This document shows, piece after piece, positions 46,208-54,147 of a stretch of 64,000 bases of DNA. The stretch covers positions 1,674,001 to 1,738,000 of the forward strand of contig NZ_CP108070.1 of NCBI RefSeq assembly GCF_036178845.1. Reading direction: 5' to 3'. Position 1 is the stretch's first letter, and every line of letters begins with the position of its first letter. The notes beneath the pieces were generated by a model that saw only the letters and a list, made by a program, of their open reading frames with translations, did no database searches and was not told where the DNA came from. Origin of the DNA: Streptomyces sp. NBC_00271. Lineage in GTDB: Bacteria; Actinomycetota; Actinomycetes; Streptomycetales; Streptomycetaceae. A program made the translations under genes and the position numbers.

Positions 46208-46377
46208 GACCTTCGGCGTGCCGTCCCTACTCTCCGCGCTGCTCGCGCCCTGGGTGCGGTGGCGGGTTCCGGGCCTGCCCGGCGAACCGGCGGGCGGGCG
46301 GGTACCCCTGCGCCGGGGGCGGTAGAGGGTGCCGGCCCCCGCGACCGCCTTGGCGGTGGTCGGCGGAAGGGCAGCCC
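46208..46377. other. Intergenic segment with a weak 39-codon ORF
   Basis: A plus-strand ATG at 46206 opens a 39-codon frame (MTFGVPSLLSALLAPWVRW...) ending TAG at 46323-46325. It lacks a ribosome site, so it is probably non-coding. Nothing else is recognisable before the TetR remnant. Confidence 0.2.
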
Positions 46378-46535
46378 CGTAAGCGGCTGCGCGCCGACGC
46401 GCAACGCAGCACCGACGCCCTGATCACTGCGGCCGCGGAAAGTCTTCGCCACTTCGGGAGTGGACGCACCGGTGCGGGACCACGGCGGCATCGGCTTCCC
46501 GAGTCGCTTCCTCGTTCACGATGCTCCCCCTTGCT
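46378..46535 (+). pseudogene. TetR regulator remnant (frameshifted, truncated)
   Basis: Codons from 46378 read RKRLRADAQRSTDALITAAA, the N-terminus of a TetR/AcrR HTH. After one extra base at 46441 the frame continues VFATSGVDAPVRD, as in intact relatives. The following helix-turn-helix is degraded (GGIGFPSRFL), a stop occurs at 46533-46535 and the C-terminal ligand domain is absent. Two TetR-type palindromes immediately downstream remain. Confidence 0.62.
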
Positions 46536-46538
46536 AAC

Positions 46539-46579
46539 CGGAACGCCGTTCCGTATTGTCCATGCTGAACGCTGTTCCG
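46539..46579. promoter_or_regulatory. Orphan TetR-type operators before the aldo/keto reductase gene
   Basis: CGGAACGCCGTTCCG (46539-46553) is a perfect palindrome, and GAACGCTGTTCCG (46567-46579) is a near copy. The region between the TetR remnant and the reductase gene also carries plausible promoter space. The original regulator appears lost from this site. Confidence 0.5.
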
Positions 46580-46633
46580 TTTCTGCCGGCCTGACGCGCC
46601 ACGGCGGGCAATGGCCGACGCGCAAGGAGACTC

Positions 46634-47662
46634 ATGAAGTACCGCACACTGGGCCGAACCGGCATCAAGGTCAGCCCTTACTGTCTGGGCGCGATGATGT
46701 TCGGCGCCATCGGCAACCCCGACCACGACGACTCCGTCCGGATCATCCACAAGGCGCTGGACGCGGGCATCAACTTCGTCGACACCGCGGACGCCTACTC
46801 ACGCGGCGAGTCCGAGGAAATCGTCGGCAAGGCCCTCAAGGGCCGCCGGGACGACGTCGTGCTCGCCACCAAGGCCCACCTCCCCATGGGGGACGACCCC
46901 AACCAGCGGGGCAACTCGCGGCGCTGGCTGGTCCGCGCGCTGGAGGACTCGCTGCGCCGGCTCGGAACCGACCACGTCGACCTGTTCCAGATCCACCGGC
47001 CCGCCCCGGACACCGACGTGGAGGAGACCCTCTCGGCCCTCACCGACCTGGTGCGCGCGGGCAAGGTCCGGGCCATCGGCACCTCCTCCTTCCCCGCCTC
47101 GGACCTCGTCGAGGCGCAGTGGGTCGCCGAGCGACGGGGCCTGACGCGGTTCCGCAGCGAGCAGCCGACGTACTCGATCCTCAACCGCGGCATCGAGCGC
47201 GAGGTGCTGCCCGTCTGCGAGCGCTACGGCATGGGCGCCCTGGTCTACAGCCCGCTCGCGGGCGGCCTGCTGACCGGCCGCTACCGCAAGGACCGCCAGG
47301 CCGACAGCCACCGTGCCGCCTTCGGCTTCAAGCACCTCAGCGACGAACGCCGGCTCGACATCGTCGAACAGCTCATCCCCCTGGCCGAGAAGGCGGGGAT
47401 GCCGCTGACGCACCTGGCCATGGCGTTCGCGATCGCCCACCCCGGCGTCACCTCCGCGATCATCGGACCACGCACGATGGCCCACTTGGACGACCTCCTC
47501 GCGGGCGCGGAGACCACTCTGACCGACGAGCTCCTCGACCAGATCGACGCGATCGTGCCGCCCGGCACCGACATCGGGACGCTCGACATGGCCTACAACC
47601 CGCCCGCCATCCAGCAGACCGCCCTGCGCCGCCGCCTGCCCGACGAACGCTCCGCCGCCTGA
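46634..47662 (+). CDS. Aldo/keto reductase
   Basis: This 342-aa NADPH-dependent oxidoreductase follows AAGGAG. Family signs are MKYRTLGRTGIKVSPYCLGA, the catalytic Asp/Tyr segment NFVDTADAYSRGESEEIVG, DHVDLFQIHRP, GTSSFPASDLVEAQ and VTSAIIGPRTMAHLDD. The substrate carbonyl is unknown. It lies downstream of a broken TetR gene and two TetR-like operators and may now be constitutive. Confidence 0.9.
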   Translation: MKYRTLGRTGIKVSPYCLGAMMFGAIGNPDHDDSVRIIHKALDAGINFVDTADAYSRGESEEIVGKALKGRRDDVVLATKAHLPMGDDPNQRGNSRRWLVRALEDSLRRLGTDHVDLFQIHRPAPDTDVEETLSALTDLVRAGKVRAIGTSSFPASDLVEAQWVAERRGLTRFRSEQPTYSILNRGIEREVLPVCERYGMGALVYSPLAGGLLTGRYRKDRQADSHRAAFGFKHLSDERRLDIVEQLIPLAEKAGMPLTHLAMAFAIAHPGVTSAIIGPRTMAHLDDLLAGAETTLTDELLDQIDAIVPPGTDIGTLDMAYNPPAIQQTALRRRLPDERSAA

Positions 47663-47671
47663 ACCGGGGCC

Positions 47672-47701
47672 CGGCCTGATCCACCGGACAGGCCGCCCTA
47701 G
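47672..47701. repeat. IS-derived mini-element, half copy ending in CTAG (copy 2)
   Basis: The sequence CCTGATCCACCGGACAGG, followed by CCGCC and CTAG, shares the core of the element at 26878-26983. Its CTAG supplies the TAG stop of the minus-strand GNAT gene. Only the right-hand half is present. Confidence 0.45.
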
Positions 47702-48552
47702 CCGAGTTCGAGCGTGGTAACCCCGTAGACCCGCTCGCCGCTGAACGGCCTGACCGGGCCGGTGTACATCCGGGCGGTCTCGAAGGAGGGGGTGAGGCCG
47801 AACTCCTCGGCGAGGGCGACGCCCGGCACGTTCGACTCGGGGATGTCGATGGCGACCTCGCCCCCGGGAGCGTCGGCGGCCAGCGCCAGCAGGAGGGCGC
47901 GGGCATCCTCGGCGGTGTCGGCGAACAGCGGGCCCACGCGCGGGCGGTCGAGGGCGGGCCGGATCACCGCGTAGCCGGTGAGGTGGCCGTCGGCGACGCG
48001 GACGAAGGTGCGGTGGCCGGGACCGGTGAGCCACCGTTCCAGGAAGCGGGGGCGGTCGGCCGGGCAGCAGACACTGTCGTACGCCGCGATCGACGCGAAG
48101 TCGGCCGCTGCGGCGGGCCGCACCCCCGGTGGCGTCTGTTCCGCCGGCACGGTTCCGATGAACCGGACGGTGCGGTGGGCGAGTTCGAAGCCGGACTTGC
48201 GGTAGTTGTCCTGCTGCGCCACCACACCGTCCAGACCGACGGTCCGGCCGCCGGCGTGGGCGAGGGCCGTCTTCCAGGTGGCGAGGCCGTGGCCGCGGCC
48301 GCGCAGATCGGGTCGTACGAGATAGAAGCCCAGGAAGGCGTAGTCGGCGTCGTACGTCACGACCGAGACCGCCGAGACCGGCTGCCCGTCGATCCTGCCG
48401 ATGAAGAAACCCTCGGGATCCTGGGCGAAGAAGCTCGGTGCGTCGGACAGCCCCGGATTCCATCCCTCGTCCCCCGCCCACCCGCTGATCACCGACCAGT
48501 CGTCGAGCGAGGCCCGGGCGACGACGAGATCCGCGAAACCCGGAGAAGTCAT
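47698..48552 (-). CDS. GNAT N-acetyltransferase (two-lobe type)
   Basis: This 284-aa protein has an N-terminal GNAT lobe (FYLVRPDLRGRGHGLATWKT acetyl-CoA loop, SGFELAHRTVRF) and a C-terminal YitH/Acetyltransf_18-like lobe (EFGLTPSFETARMYTGP). Its stop codon is formed by a CTAG mini-element. An IS605-type element sits about 90 bp upstream of its start, possibly within its promoter region. Substrate unknown. Confidence 0.82.
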   Translation of the reverse strand: MTSPGFADLVVARASLDDWSVISGWAGDEGWNPGLSDAPSFFAQDPEGFFIGRIDGQPVSAVSVVTYDADYAFLGFYLVRPDLRGRGHGLATWKTALAHAGGRTVGLDGVVAQQDNYRKSGFELAHRTVRFIGTVPAEQTPPGVRPAAAADFASIAAYDSVCCPADRPRFLERWLTGPGHRTFVRVADGHLTGYAVIRPALDRPRVGPLFADTAEDARALLLALAADAPGGEVAIDIPESNVPGVALAEEFGLTPSFETARMYTGPVRPFSGERVYGVTTLELG

Positions 48553-48743
48553 GTGTGCGCTCCATTCGCTTGCGGCGGGGGTGCGCGGCGGTCGCCCGCG
48601 CCCGCAGCATCCTTCCCGATCTCCACGGGGATTTCAGCTTGATTCTTGCGAGGAATCCCGGGCGTTTGCGCCCAGGAGGAATCGCATCCTTGGTGGGGTG
48701 GCGCGGAGCGCCGCCGTGTCGTGGCGGCGGAGCCGCTGATGGC

Positions 48744-49081
48744 TCACCCAGGACGTTCCTGGTTCTCGATGTACTCCTTGATGACCGTAAGGGGTGCGCC
48801 GTCTGCGGATCCGCGAAGTAGGACGGGGACCAGAAATGGTCGCCCCACAGGTAGCGGCGGATATGGTCGGGGAATGCCTGGCGCAGGCGGCGCGCGAAGA
48901 CGCCCTTGAATGAGCCCACCAGCCGGGACAGAGCGATCTTGGGCGGATGGTGGACCAGCAGGTGCACATGGTCCTTCTCGCCGTTGAACTCGTGCAGCTG
49001 AGCGCCGAAATCCGCGCACACGTCCCGCATGATCTCCTCGCAGCGCGTGAGGAGCTCGTCGGTCTCGGTGACACAGATCAA
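48744..49081 (-). pseudogene. tnpA: tnpA, Y1 HUH transposase remnant
   Basis: The frame TRCEEIMRDVCADFGAQLHE keeps the HUH motif KDHVHLLVH. About 40 N-terminal residues are missing. Near 48825 a frameshift changes SPSYFADPQ to the frame carrying ADGAPLTVIKEYIENQERP, which contains the catalytic Tyr. The protein as encoded cannot be functional, so the element depends on TnpA supplied in trans. Confidence 0.75.
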
Positions 49082-49103
49082 TTCTCGTCGCTAGCCTGGG
49101 GAG

Positions 49104-50342
49104 GTGAAGCTGGTGGTGCAGGTGAAGCTGCTGCCGACGCCGGTGCAGGCGGCGGCGCTCGAGGCGACCCTGCGTGCGTGCAACGAGGCCGCGACCTGGG
49201 TGAGCGAGACCGCCTTCAAGCGCGGGGAGTTCAAGAACTTCGCCCTGCGCAAGCAGGTCTACGGCGAGGTCAAGTCCCGCTGGGACCTGGGCGCGCAGGC
49301 CGCCCAGCACGTCATCAAGAAGTCGTGTGACGCGTACGCCACGCTGAAGGCGAACCTGAGGGCCGGAAATCTGGGTCGCTCTGGCTCGCGCCGATACCGT
49401 CGGGCCACCGAGAAGCCGATCGCCTTCCGTCTCCAGGGCGCGCAGCCCTACGACGACCGCATGCTGTCCTGGCAGATCCCGGACCGGACGGTGTCGGTCT
49501 GGACCGTGGCGGGTCGGGTCAAGAACGTGGCGTTCACCGCCTCACCGAAGCAGCTGGCCATGCTGGCCCTGTACCGCAAGGGCGAGTCGGACCTGCTGCA
49601 GCGGGACGGCATGTGGTTTCTGAACGCCACCTGCGAGGTGCCCGAAACGCCCTTGAACCCCAACCCGGTGGACTTCCTCGGGATCGACCTGGGGATCGTG
49701 AACATCGCCACCACCTCGGACGGCGAGATCATGGCCGGACGCGAGCTGAACCGCGTCCGGGTCCGGGAGCGCGGACTGCGGGCCAAGCTGCAGAAGAAGA
49801 ACACCCCGTCCGCCAAACGCCGCGCCAGGAAGCGGCGGTGCAAGGAGGCGCGGCGGGCGAGGGACATCAACCACAAGATCGCAAAGCATGTGGTGGCCGA
49901 GGCAGCACGCACCGGTCGCGGGATCGCCCTGGAAGACCTGACAGGGATCCGCGAACGGGTACGGCTTCGCAAGCCCCAACGGGCCACCCACTCCAGCTGG
50001 GCCTTCTCCCAGCTGGGGGCTTTCATCGGATACAAGGCCCGCCGGGCAGGAGTGCCGGTGGTGCACGTCGATCCGGCGTACACCTCCCGCACCTGCGCCG
50101 AGTGCGGCCACATCGACAGGGCGAACCGGGTCTCCCAGGCCTGGTTCGCATGCCGGAACTGCGGATTCGTTGATCACGCAGACCGCAACAGCTCCCGCAA
50201 CATCCAGGCACGAGCCTGGGAGTTGTGGCGACGCGGGGCCCCGTCAACGGCCCCCGCCCCACCCCGAACACCTCGGAGCAGGGCTGGACGCAAACGACAC
50301 ATCACCGCCAGTGATGCCCGTTGTGCAAGCCCGCCGCTTTAG
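49104..50342 (+). CDS. tnpB: TnpB, RNA-guided nuclease of IS605 type
   Basis: This 412-aa protein starts at GTG 49104 after GGGGAGG. The split RuvC nuclease motifs look intact: FLGIDLGIVNIA (Asp), IALEDLTGIRERV (Glu) and GFVDHADRNSSRNI (Asp). A zinc finger CAECG...CRNCG is present. TnpB proteins use an omega RNA from the right end to cut the empty site next to the target-adjacent motif. The omega RNA would overlap the 3' end of this gene to about 50356. Confidence 0.9.
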   Translation: MKLVVQVKLLPTPVQAAALEATLRACNEAATWVSETAFKRGEFKNFALRKQVYGEVKSRWDLGAQAAQHVIKKSCDAYATLKANLRAGNLGRSGSRRYRRATEKPIAFRLQGAQPYDDRMLSWQIPDRTVSVWTVAGRVKNVAFTASPKQLAMLALYRKGESDLLQRDGMWFLNATCEVPETPLNPNPVDFLGIDLGIVNIATTSDGEIMAGRELNRVRVRERGLRAKLQKKNTPSAKRRARKRRCKEARRARDINHKIAKHVVAEAARTGRGIALEDLTGIRERVRLRKPQRATHSSWAFSQLGAFIGYKARRAGVPVVHVDPAYTSRTCAECGHIDRANRVSQAWFACRNCGFVDHADRNSSRNIQARAWELWRRGAPSTAPAPPRTPRSRAGRKRHITASDARCASPPL

Positions 50343-50384
50343 CGACGTGTAGTTGACCCTCCGTCACTCATAGGCTTGCCGCCC

Positions 50385-50912
50385 ATGAGTGTCGATGACG
50401 TGACCCTGCGCCCGGTGGCCGAGGACGACCTGCCCGTCATGGAGCGGTTCCTGACGGAACCCGAGACCGCCACACCCTTCCAGTGGTTCGGCTGGCGGGA
50501 CCCGGACCGCTGGCGGCGCAAGTGGGCGGAGGACCACATGCTCGGCGACGACGCGGGCTATCTGATGGTCGTGCGCGGCGAGGAGCGGCTGGGCTTCGTC
50601 GGGTGGCGGAAGATCCGGCCCACGCCGAGCACGTACTACTGGAACATGGGCATAGGCCTGCTGCCGGAGGCGCGCGGCAAGGGCTGGGGCACGGAAGCCC
50701 AGCGGCAGCTGGTCCGTTACCTGTTCGCGCACACGACCGTGGTGCGCATCGAGGCGGACACCGAGGCGGAGAACATCGCCGAGCAACGCGCCCTGGAGAA
50801 GACCGGGTTCACCCGCGAGGGCGTGCTGCGCAGTGTGGGGTTCCGGGACGGCCGGTGGCGTGACGGGGTGCGCTACAGCATCCTGCGCGACGACCTTCCC
50901 GAGATGCGCTGA
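50385..50912 (+). CDS. GNAT N-acetyltransferase (RimJ/RimL type)
   Basis: This 175-aa protein starts at ATG 50385 (MSVDDVTLRPVAEDDLPVME). The acetyl-CoA loop is GLLPEARGKGWGTEAQRQLV, followed by RIEADTEAENIAEQRALEKT and GFTREGVLRSVGFRDG. This is typical of the Rim/SpeG-like subgroup. It starts about 30 bp beyond the IS right end. Substrate unknown. Confidence 0.85.
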   Translation: MSVDDVTLRPVAEDDLPVMERFLTEPETATPFQWFGWRDPDRWRRKWAEDHMLGDDAGYLMVVRGEERLGFVGWRKIRPTPSTYYWNMGIGLLPEARGKGWGTEAQRQLVRYLFAHTTVVRIEADTEAENIAEQRALEKTGFTREGVLRSVGFRDGRWRDGVRYSILRDDLPEMR

Positions 50913-50950
50913 CCCGGCCCGGGGACCGCTCGCGCATGCCACCCGAACGG

Positions 50951-50980
50951 GGCCCCACCGGTCGTGTGCCCGGTGGGGCC
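50951..50980. terminator. Terminator hairpin after the GNAT gene
   Basis: A perfect 11-bp stem GGCCCCACCGG/CCGGTGGGGCC with an 8-nt loop directly abuts the larger CTAG palindrome at 50980-51039. Confidence 0.75.
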
Positions 50981-51039
50981 TAGGTCCTGTCGTCACATTC
51001 CCGTCTGCCCCGCGACGGGAATGTGACGACAGGACCTAG
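50980..51039. repeat. 60-bp perfect palindrome bounded by CTAG (copy 3)
   Basis: The 26-nt left arm (50980-51005) is the exact reverse complement of the right arm (51014-51039), around an 8-nt loop. Both ends are CTAG, and the outer part is CTAGGTCCTGT/ACAGGACCTAG, as at the end of the element near 26983. It lies between two convergent genes and would act as a strong terminator. It looks like a minimal IS5-type derivative; that origin is inference. Confidence 0.6.
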
Positions 51040-51043
51040 CGCG

Positions 51044-51745
51044 TCAGCGGACCCCCGTGGGCCGGAACCGCCGGTACAGCACGGCCCCGCCCAGCAGCAG
51101 GGCGGCGCTCGCGGCGACCGCCGGCATCGTCTGGTCGGCGCCCGTGTGGGCGAGGGAGGCCATGGGCCGCGGCGGGGCCTGGTACGGCGTCCCCTGCGCC
51201 CTGGGCGTCGTGTGCGGCCTCGGGGCGGTCTTCACCGGCTGGGGGTGGTCGACGGAGGTGTTCGTGGACGTGTTCCCCACGGACGCGTTGCCGAGGCCGA
51301 CCACGCTCACGGAGTTGCCGCTGACGTTCACCGGGAGGTGCAACGGGAGCTGCAGGACGTTGCCCGAGAGCACGCCCGGAGAATCCTTTCCGCTCCCGAC
51401 CGCGACAGCACCGCCGTGTGTGAGGGCCCCGCCGCGGGTCGCGCCACCAGCGCCTTCACGGCTCCTGCCGTTGCTCCTCCCGCCGACGCCGGGGCCACCG
51501 GCCTCGCTCACGTTCGCGCAACCGTTGCCCGCGGCGGGGTTCAGGAGCCCGACCACGTTCACGGTGTTCCCGCACACGTTCACGGGGACGTGCACCGGGA
51601 GCTGGAGGGTGTTGCCGGAGATCAGCCCGGGCGAAGCCGCCGTGCCGCCGTCCGCCGAGGCGTCGGCGTGCGCCGGCATCGTCACGGCCAGCGCGCTCGA
51701 GGCGGCGGCCGCGGCGATCAAACTATTTCGGGTAACCCGTTTCAT
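51044..51745 (-). CDS. Long chaplin with cell-wall sorting signal
   Basis: This 233-aa protein has a signal peptide (NSLIAAAAASSALAVTMPAH) and two chaplin domains: PGLISGNTLQLPVHVPVNVC through NGCANV, and PGVLSGNVLQLPLHLPVNVS. A Pro-rich spacer precedes a LAHTG sorting motif, hydrophobic helix and RRFR tail. The first domain keeps Cys residues; the second replaces them with Ser/Ala-type residues. Long chaplins (ChpA-C) are sortase-anchored and nucleate the amyloid layer on aerial hyphae. Confidence 0.9.
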   Translation of the reverse strand: MKRVTRNSLIAAAAASSALAVTMPAHADASADGGTAASPGLISGNTLQLPVHVPVNVCGNTVNVVGLLNPAAGNGCANVSEAGGPGVGGRSNGRSREGAGGATRGGALTHGGAVAVGSGKDSPGVLSGNVLQLPLHLPVNVSGNSVSVVGLGNASVGNTSTNTSVDHPQPVKTAPRPHTTPRAQGTPYQAPPRPMASLAHTGADQTMPAVAASAALLLGGAVLYRRFRPTGVR

Positions 51746-51962
51746 AGGTTCCCTGCCTTCCAGACATGGACGCGGGCACTCGCCCGCACCGCGTAAAACG
51801 CGGGAGGACCATCCGACGTTATGGCTGATCGCGCTTTCACCCCATCGGGGGTCACGTTTATCGAACGCCCGCCCAGAGGCGCGCTCCCGGACACCCGCTT
51901 ATCGTGAGCGAGGAGCTATCCCCTGGCGCCCGGTACGACGCCGGGCGTCCCTGGAGGCATCC

Positions 51963-53525
51963 ATGCTGTCCGCGCACCAACGCTGGGCGTACGCCGGAGC
52001 CCGCGTCGTGACACTGGCCCTGCTGGCGGCGGGTCTGCCCTCGGGGGTGGCGACGGCCGCCGAGAGCCCCGACCTGTCCCGCTTCTACCACCAGCAGATC
52101 AAGTGGGGCACCTGCAAAGGCGATGCAATGCCCGCGGACCTGCAGTGCGGGCAGGTGACCGTCCCGCTGGACTACGCGCGCCCGGGGGCCGGGACGCTCG
52201 ACCTCGCGCTGGCCCGCTACCGCGCCACCGGCGCGTCGAGGGGATCCGTACTGCTGAACTTCGGCGGCCCCGGTGTCCCAGGAGTCCCGCAGCTCGCCAC
52301 CGGCGGCAAGGACTTCATGCCGCTCACCAACGGCTACGACGTGGTGACCTTCGACCCGCGCGGTGTCGGCCGGTCCTCTCCCGTCAGCTGCGGCGGCGGC
52401 ATGGGCCAGGCCTCCGGCGCGACGGGCCCCGCCACCCACGACAGCAGCCCCGAGGCACTCCTCAGGCAGGTGCGGAAGGACGCCGACGAGTGCGCCAAGC
52501 ACTCCAGCCCGGTACTGGCCCACATCGGCACGGTCAACGCCTCCCGGGACCTGGACGTGATGCGCCAGGCCCTCGGCGACAAGAAGCTCAACTACCTGGG
52601 ATTCTCGTACGGAACACGCCTGGGCGCGGTGTACGCGAGCCAGTTCCCCGACAAGACGGGCCGCATGGTGCTCGACGGCGTGGACACGCTCACCGAGCCG
52701 CTGTCCGAGTCGGGCCTGGTGAGCGCCGAGGGGCAGCAGACCGCCCTGGAGGACTTCCTCACCTGGTGCACCCAGGACACGTCGTGTCCGTTCGGGCAGG
52801 ATCCGCGCGATGCCCGGCAGCGGGTCGCCCGGCTCGTCGACTCGCTGGACAAGGACCCGGTGCCGACGAGCTTCGGGCAGCAGTTCTCCGGCCAGGACCT
52901 GGTGGCGACCATGGGTCTTGAACTCTTCGACCGCAAGGGGTGGCCGCAGCTCGAGCGGTCCCTCGCCTCACTCGTCCAGGACGGCGACCCGAGCCCACTG
53001 TTGCAGGCGGCCGGGGGCGTCGCCCTGCCCCACGCCACGTACAGCGGGCTGGTCGACCCCGCGAACGTGCCTCCGGACAACCTCGAGTCCGCACTCCTGG
53101 CGATCAACTGCGCGGACGACCCCGATCGGCCCAGCGCCGCGCAGCTCACCAAGGAGATCGACGAGCTGAGGGCCGCCTACCAGGAGGCGTCGCCCATCTT
53201 CGGCCCCCTCCGCCTCAACGAGCTGCTGATGTGCTACGGCCGCCCCAAGGGCAGCGACTACATCCGCGAGAAGGTACGCGATGTCCGCACGCCGAAGATG
53301 CTCCTCGTCGGCACCCGCGGGGACCCGGCGACTCCGTACCGCTGGGCCGAGGAGACCGCCGCGCGGCTCGGCCCCTCGGCCGTCGTACTCGACAACAAGG
53401 GCGAGGGCCACACCGGGTACGCGTCTTCCAAGTGCGTGCGCCAGAAGGTCACCGACTTCCTGCTGTACGGCTCGCTGCCGGACAACGGCAGCTCCTGCGG
53501 CCCGGAGGATGCGACGGCCCCCTGA
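51963..53525 (+). CDS. Secreted alpha/beta-hydrolase, tripeptidyl aminopeptidase type
   Basis: This 520-aa protein starts at ATG 51963 after GGAGG. A signal peptide (RVVTLALLAAGLPSGVATA) is followed by an alpha/beta-hydrolase: oxyanion LLNFGGPGVPG, FDPRGVGRSSP, nucleophile elbow YLGFSYGTRLGAVYA, a C-terminal TAP-like lid with TRGDPATPY (Asp) and NKGEGHTGY (His). This is the SlpD/Tap family of streptomycete peptidases that trim N-terminal tripeptides. The usual lipobox is not visible. Confidence 0.87.
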   Translation: MLSAHQRWAYAGARVVTLALLAAGLPSGVATAAESPDLSRFYHQQIKWGTCKGDAMPADLQCGQVTVPLDYARPGAGTLDLALARYRATGASRGSVLLNFGGPGVPGVPQLATGGKDFMPLTNGYDVVTFDPRGVGRSSPVSCGGGMGQASGATGPATHDSSPEALLRQVRKDADECAKHSSPVLAHIGTVNASRDLDVMRQALGDKKLNYLGFSYGTRLGAVYASQFPDKTGRMVLDGVDTLTEPLSESGLVSAEGQQTALEDFLTWCTQDTSCPFGQDPRDARQRVARLVDSLDKDPVPTSFGQQFSGQDLVATMGLELFDRKGWPQLERSLASLVQDGDPSPLLQAAGGVALPHATYSGLVDPANVPPDNLESALLAINCADDPDRPSAAQLTKEIDELRAAYQEASPIFGPLRLNELLMCYGRPKGSDYIREKVRDVRTPKMLLVGTRGDPATPYRWAEETAARLGPSAVVLDNKGEGHTGYASSKCVRQKVTDFLLYGSLPDNGSSCGPEDATAP

Positions 53526-53637
53526 GGGGTCGGACACCACCCGAAGGACACCTCGGCCGTCACACTGAGCAGGTGTCGCTCACCGTTCGTGACACCCTCA
53601 TGACACCGCTCGTGACCGAAACAGGGGGAACCCACCT

Positions 53638-54138
53638 ATGCGCATCCGACCCGTTCTCGCCCTCCCGGCCGTCGCCGTGGCGCTGCTCCTCGCCGCGCCG
53701 CAGAGCGGCTCCGCCGCCGCGCGGCCCGCCCAGTGCACCGAGAAGGCCGTCGTCGTCCACGCCCACCGCTCCGCCGACCCCACCCTGTTGCACCTGGACG
53801 TCACCAACCGCTCCACCCGGGCGTGCACCATCGAGCGCATCCCGGCTGTCGTCTTCGGGGACCTCGACGGCGCCGCCCTGCCGGTTCCCGCGGGGCGGAG
53901 CGGGCCGTACCTGCTCGAGGCGGGCCGGACGGCGTACGCGGCCCTGCGGACCATCGCCGACCCGGCGGACCCGGAGGCCCGCCGGGTGGAGGCGATCAGC
54001 GTCTCGGCAGACCCCATGCGCTTCGGCCGTACGTTCACCGCGCGCGAGCTGGGCGTCGGTCGGGTCGTCCTGGTGTGGGAGCCGGTGACCTCGTGGTGGA
54101 AGCCCTCTCAGGCGGCCGCCGACCGGGCACTCGGGTGA
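53638..54138 (+). CDS. Secreted DUF4232 protein
   Basis: This 166-aa protein has a signal peptide (LALPAVAVALLLAAPQSG) and a beta-sandwich with two Cys (AQCTEKAVVV and RACTIERIPAVVFG), matching DUF4232, a family of actinobacterial envelope proteins of unknown role. It follows the peptidase by about 110 bp and is convergent with asnB. Confidence 0.8.
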   Translation: MRIRPVLALPAVAVALLLAAPQSGSAAARPAQCTEKAVVVHAHRSADPTLLHLDVTNRSTRACTIERIPAVVFGDLDGAALPVPAGRSGPYLLEAGRTAYAALRTIADPADPEARRVEAISVSADPMRFGRTFTARELGVGRVVLVWEPVTSWWKPSQAAADRALG

Positions 54139-54147
54139 ACCAGGCGC

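Larger units (their letters stand above)
48644..50356 (+). mobile_element. IS200/IS605-family element with tnpA remnant and tnpB
   Basis: A TTGAT (48639-48643) precedes a left-end hairpin GGGCG-TTTG-CGCCC (48660-48673). tnpA remnant (minus) and tnpB (plus) are divergent. A right-end hairpin CGC-TTTA-GCG lies at about 50336-50345. The element lacks inverted repeats or duplications, as expected for this family. TTGAT is the known target of ISDra2-type elements; ends are estimates. Confidence 0.7.

Noticed and set aside
46799..49081. 760-residue minus-strand ORF spanning reductase, GNAT and tnpA
   Set aside because: Only the tnpA portion is protein-like; the rest is high-GC antisense or shifted reading of real genes.
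51057..51962. Long plus-strand ORF opposite the chaplin gene
   Set aside because: It is the antisense shadow of a clear chaplin gene; the hydrolase starts at ATG 51963 with a signal peptide and GGAGG.
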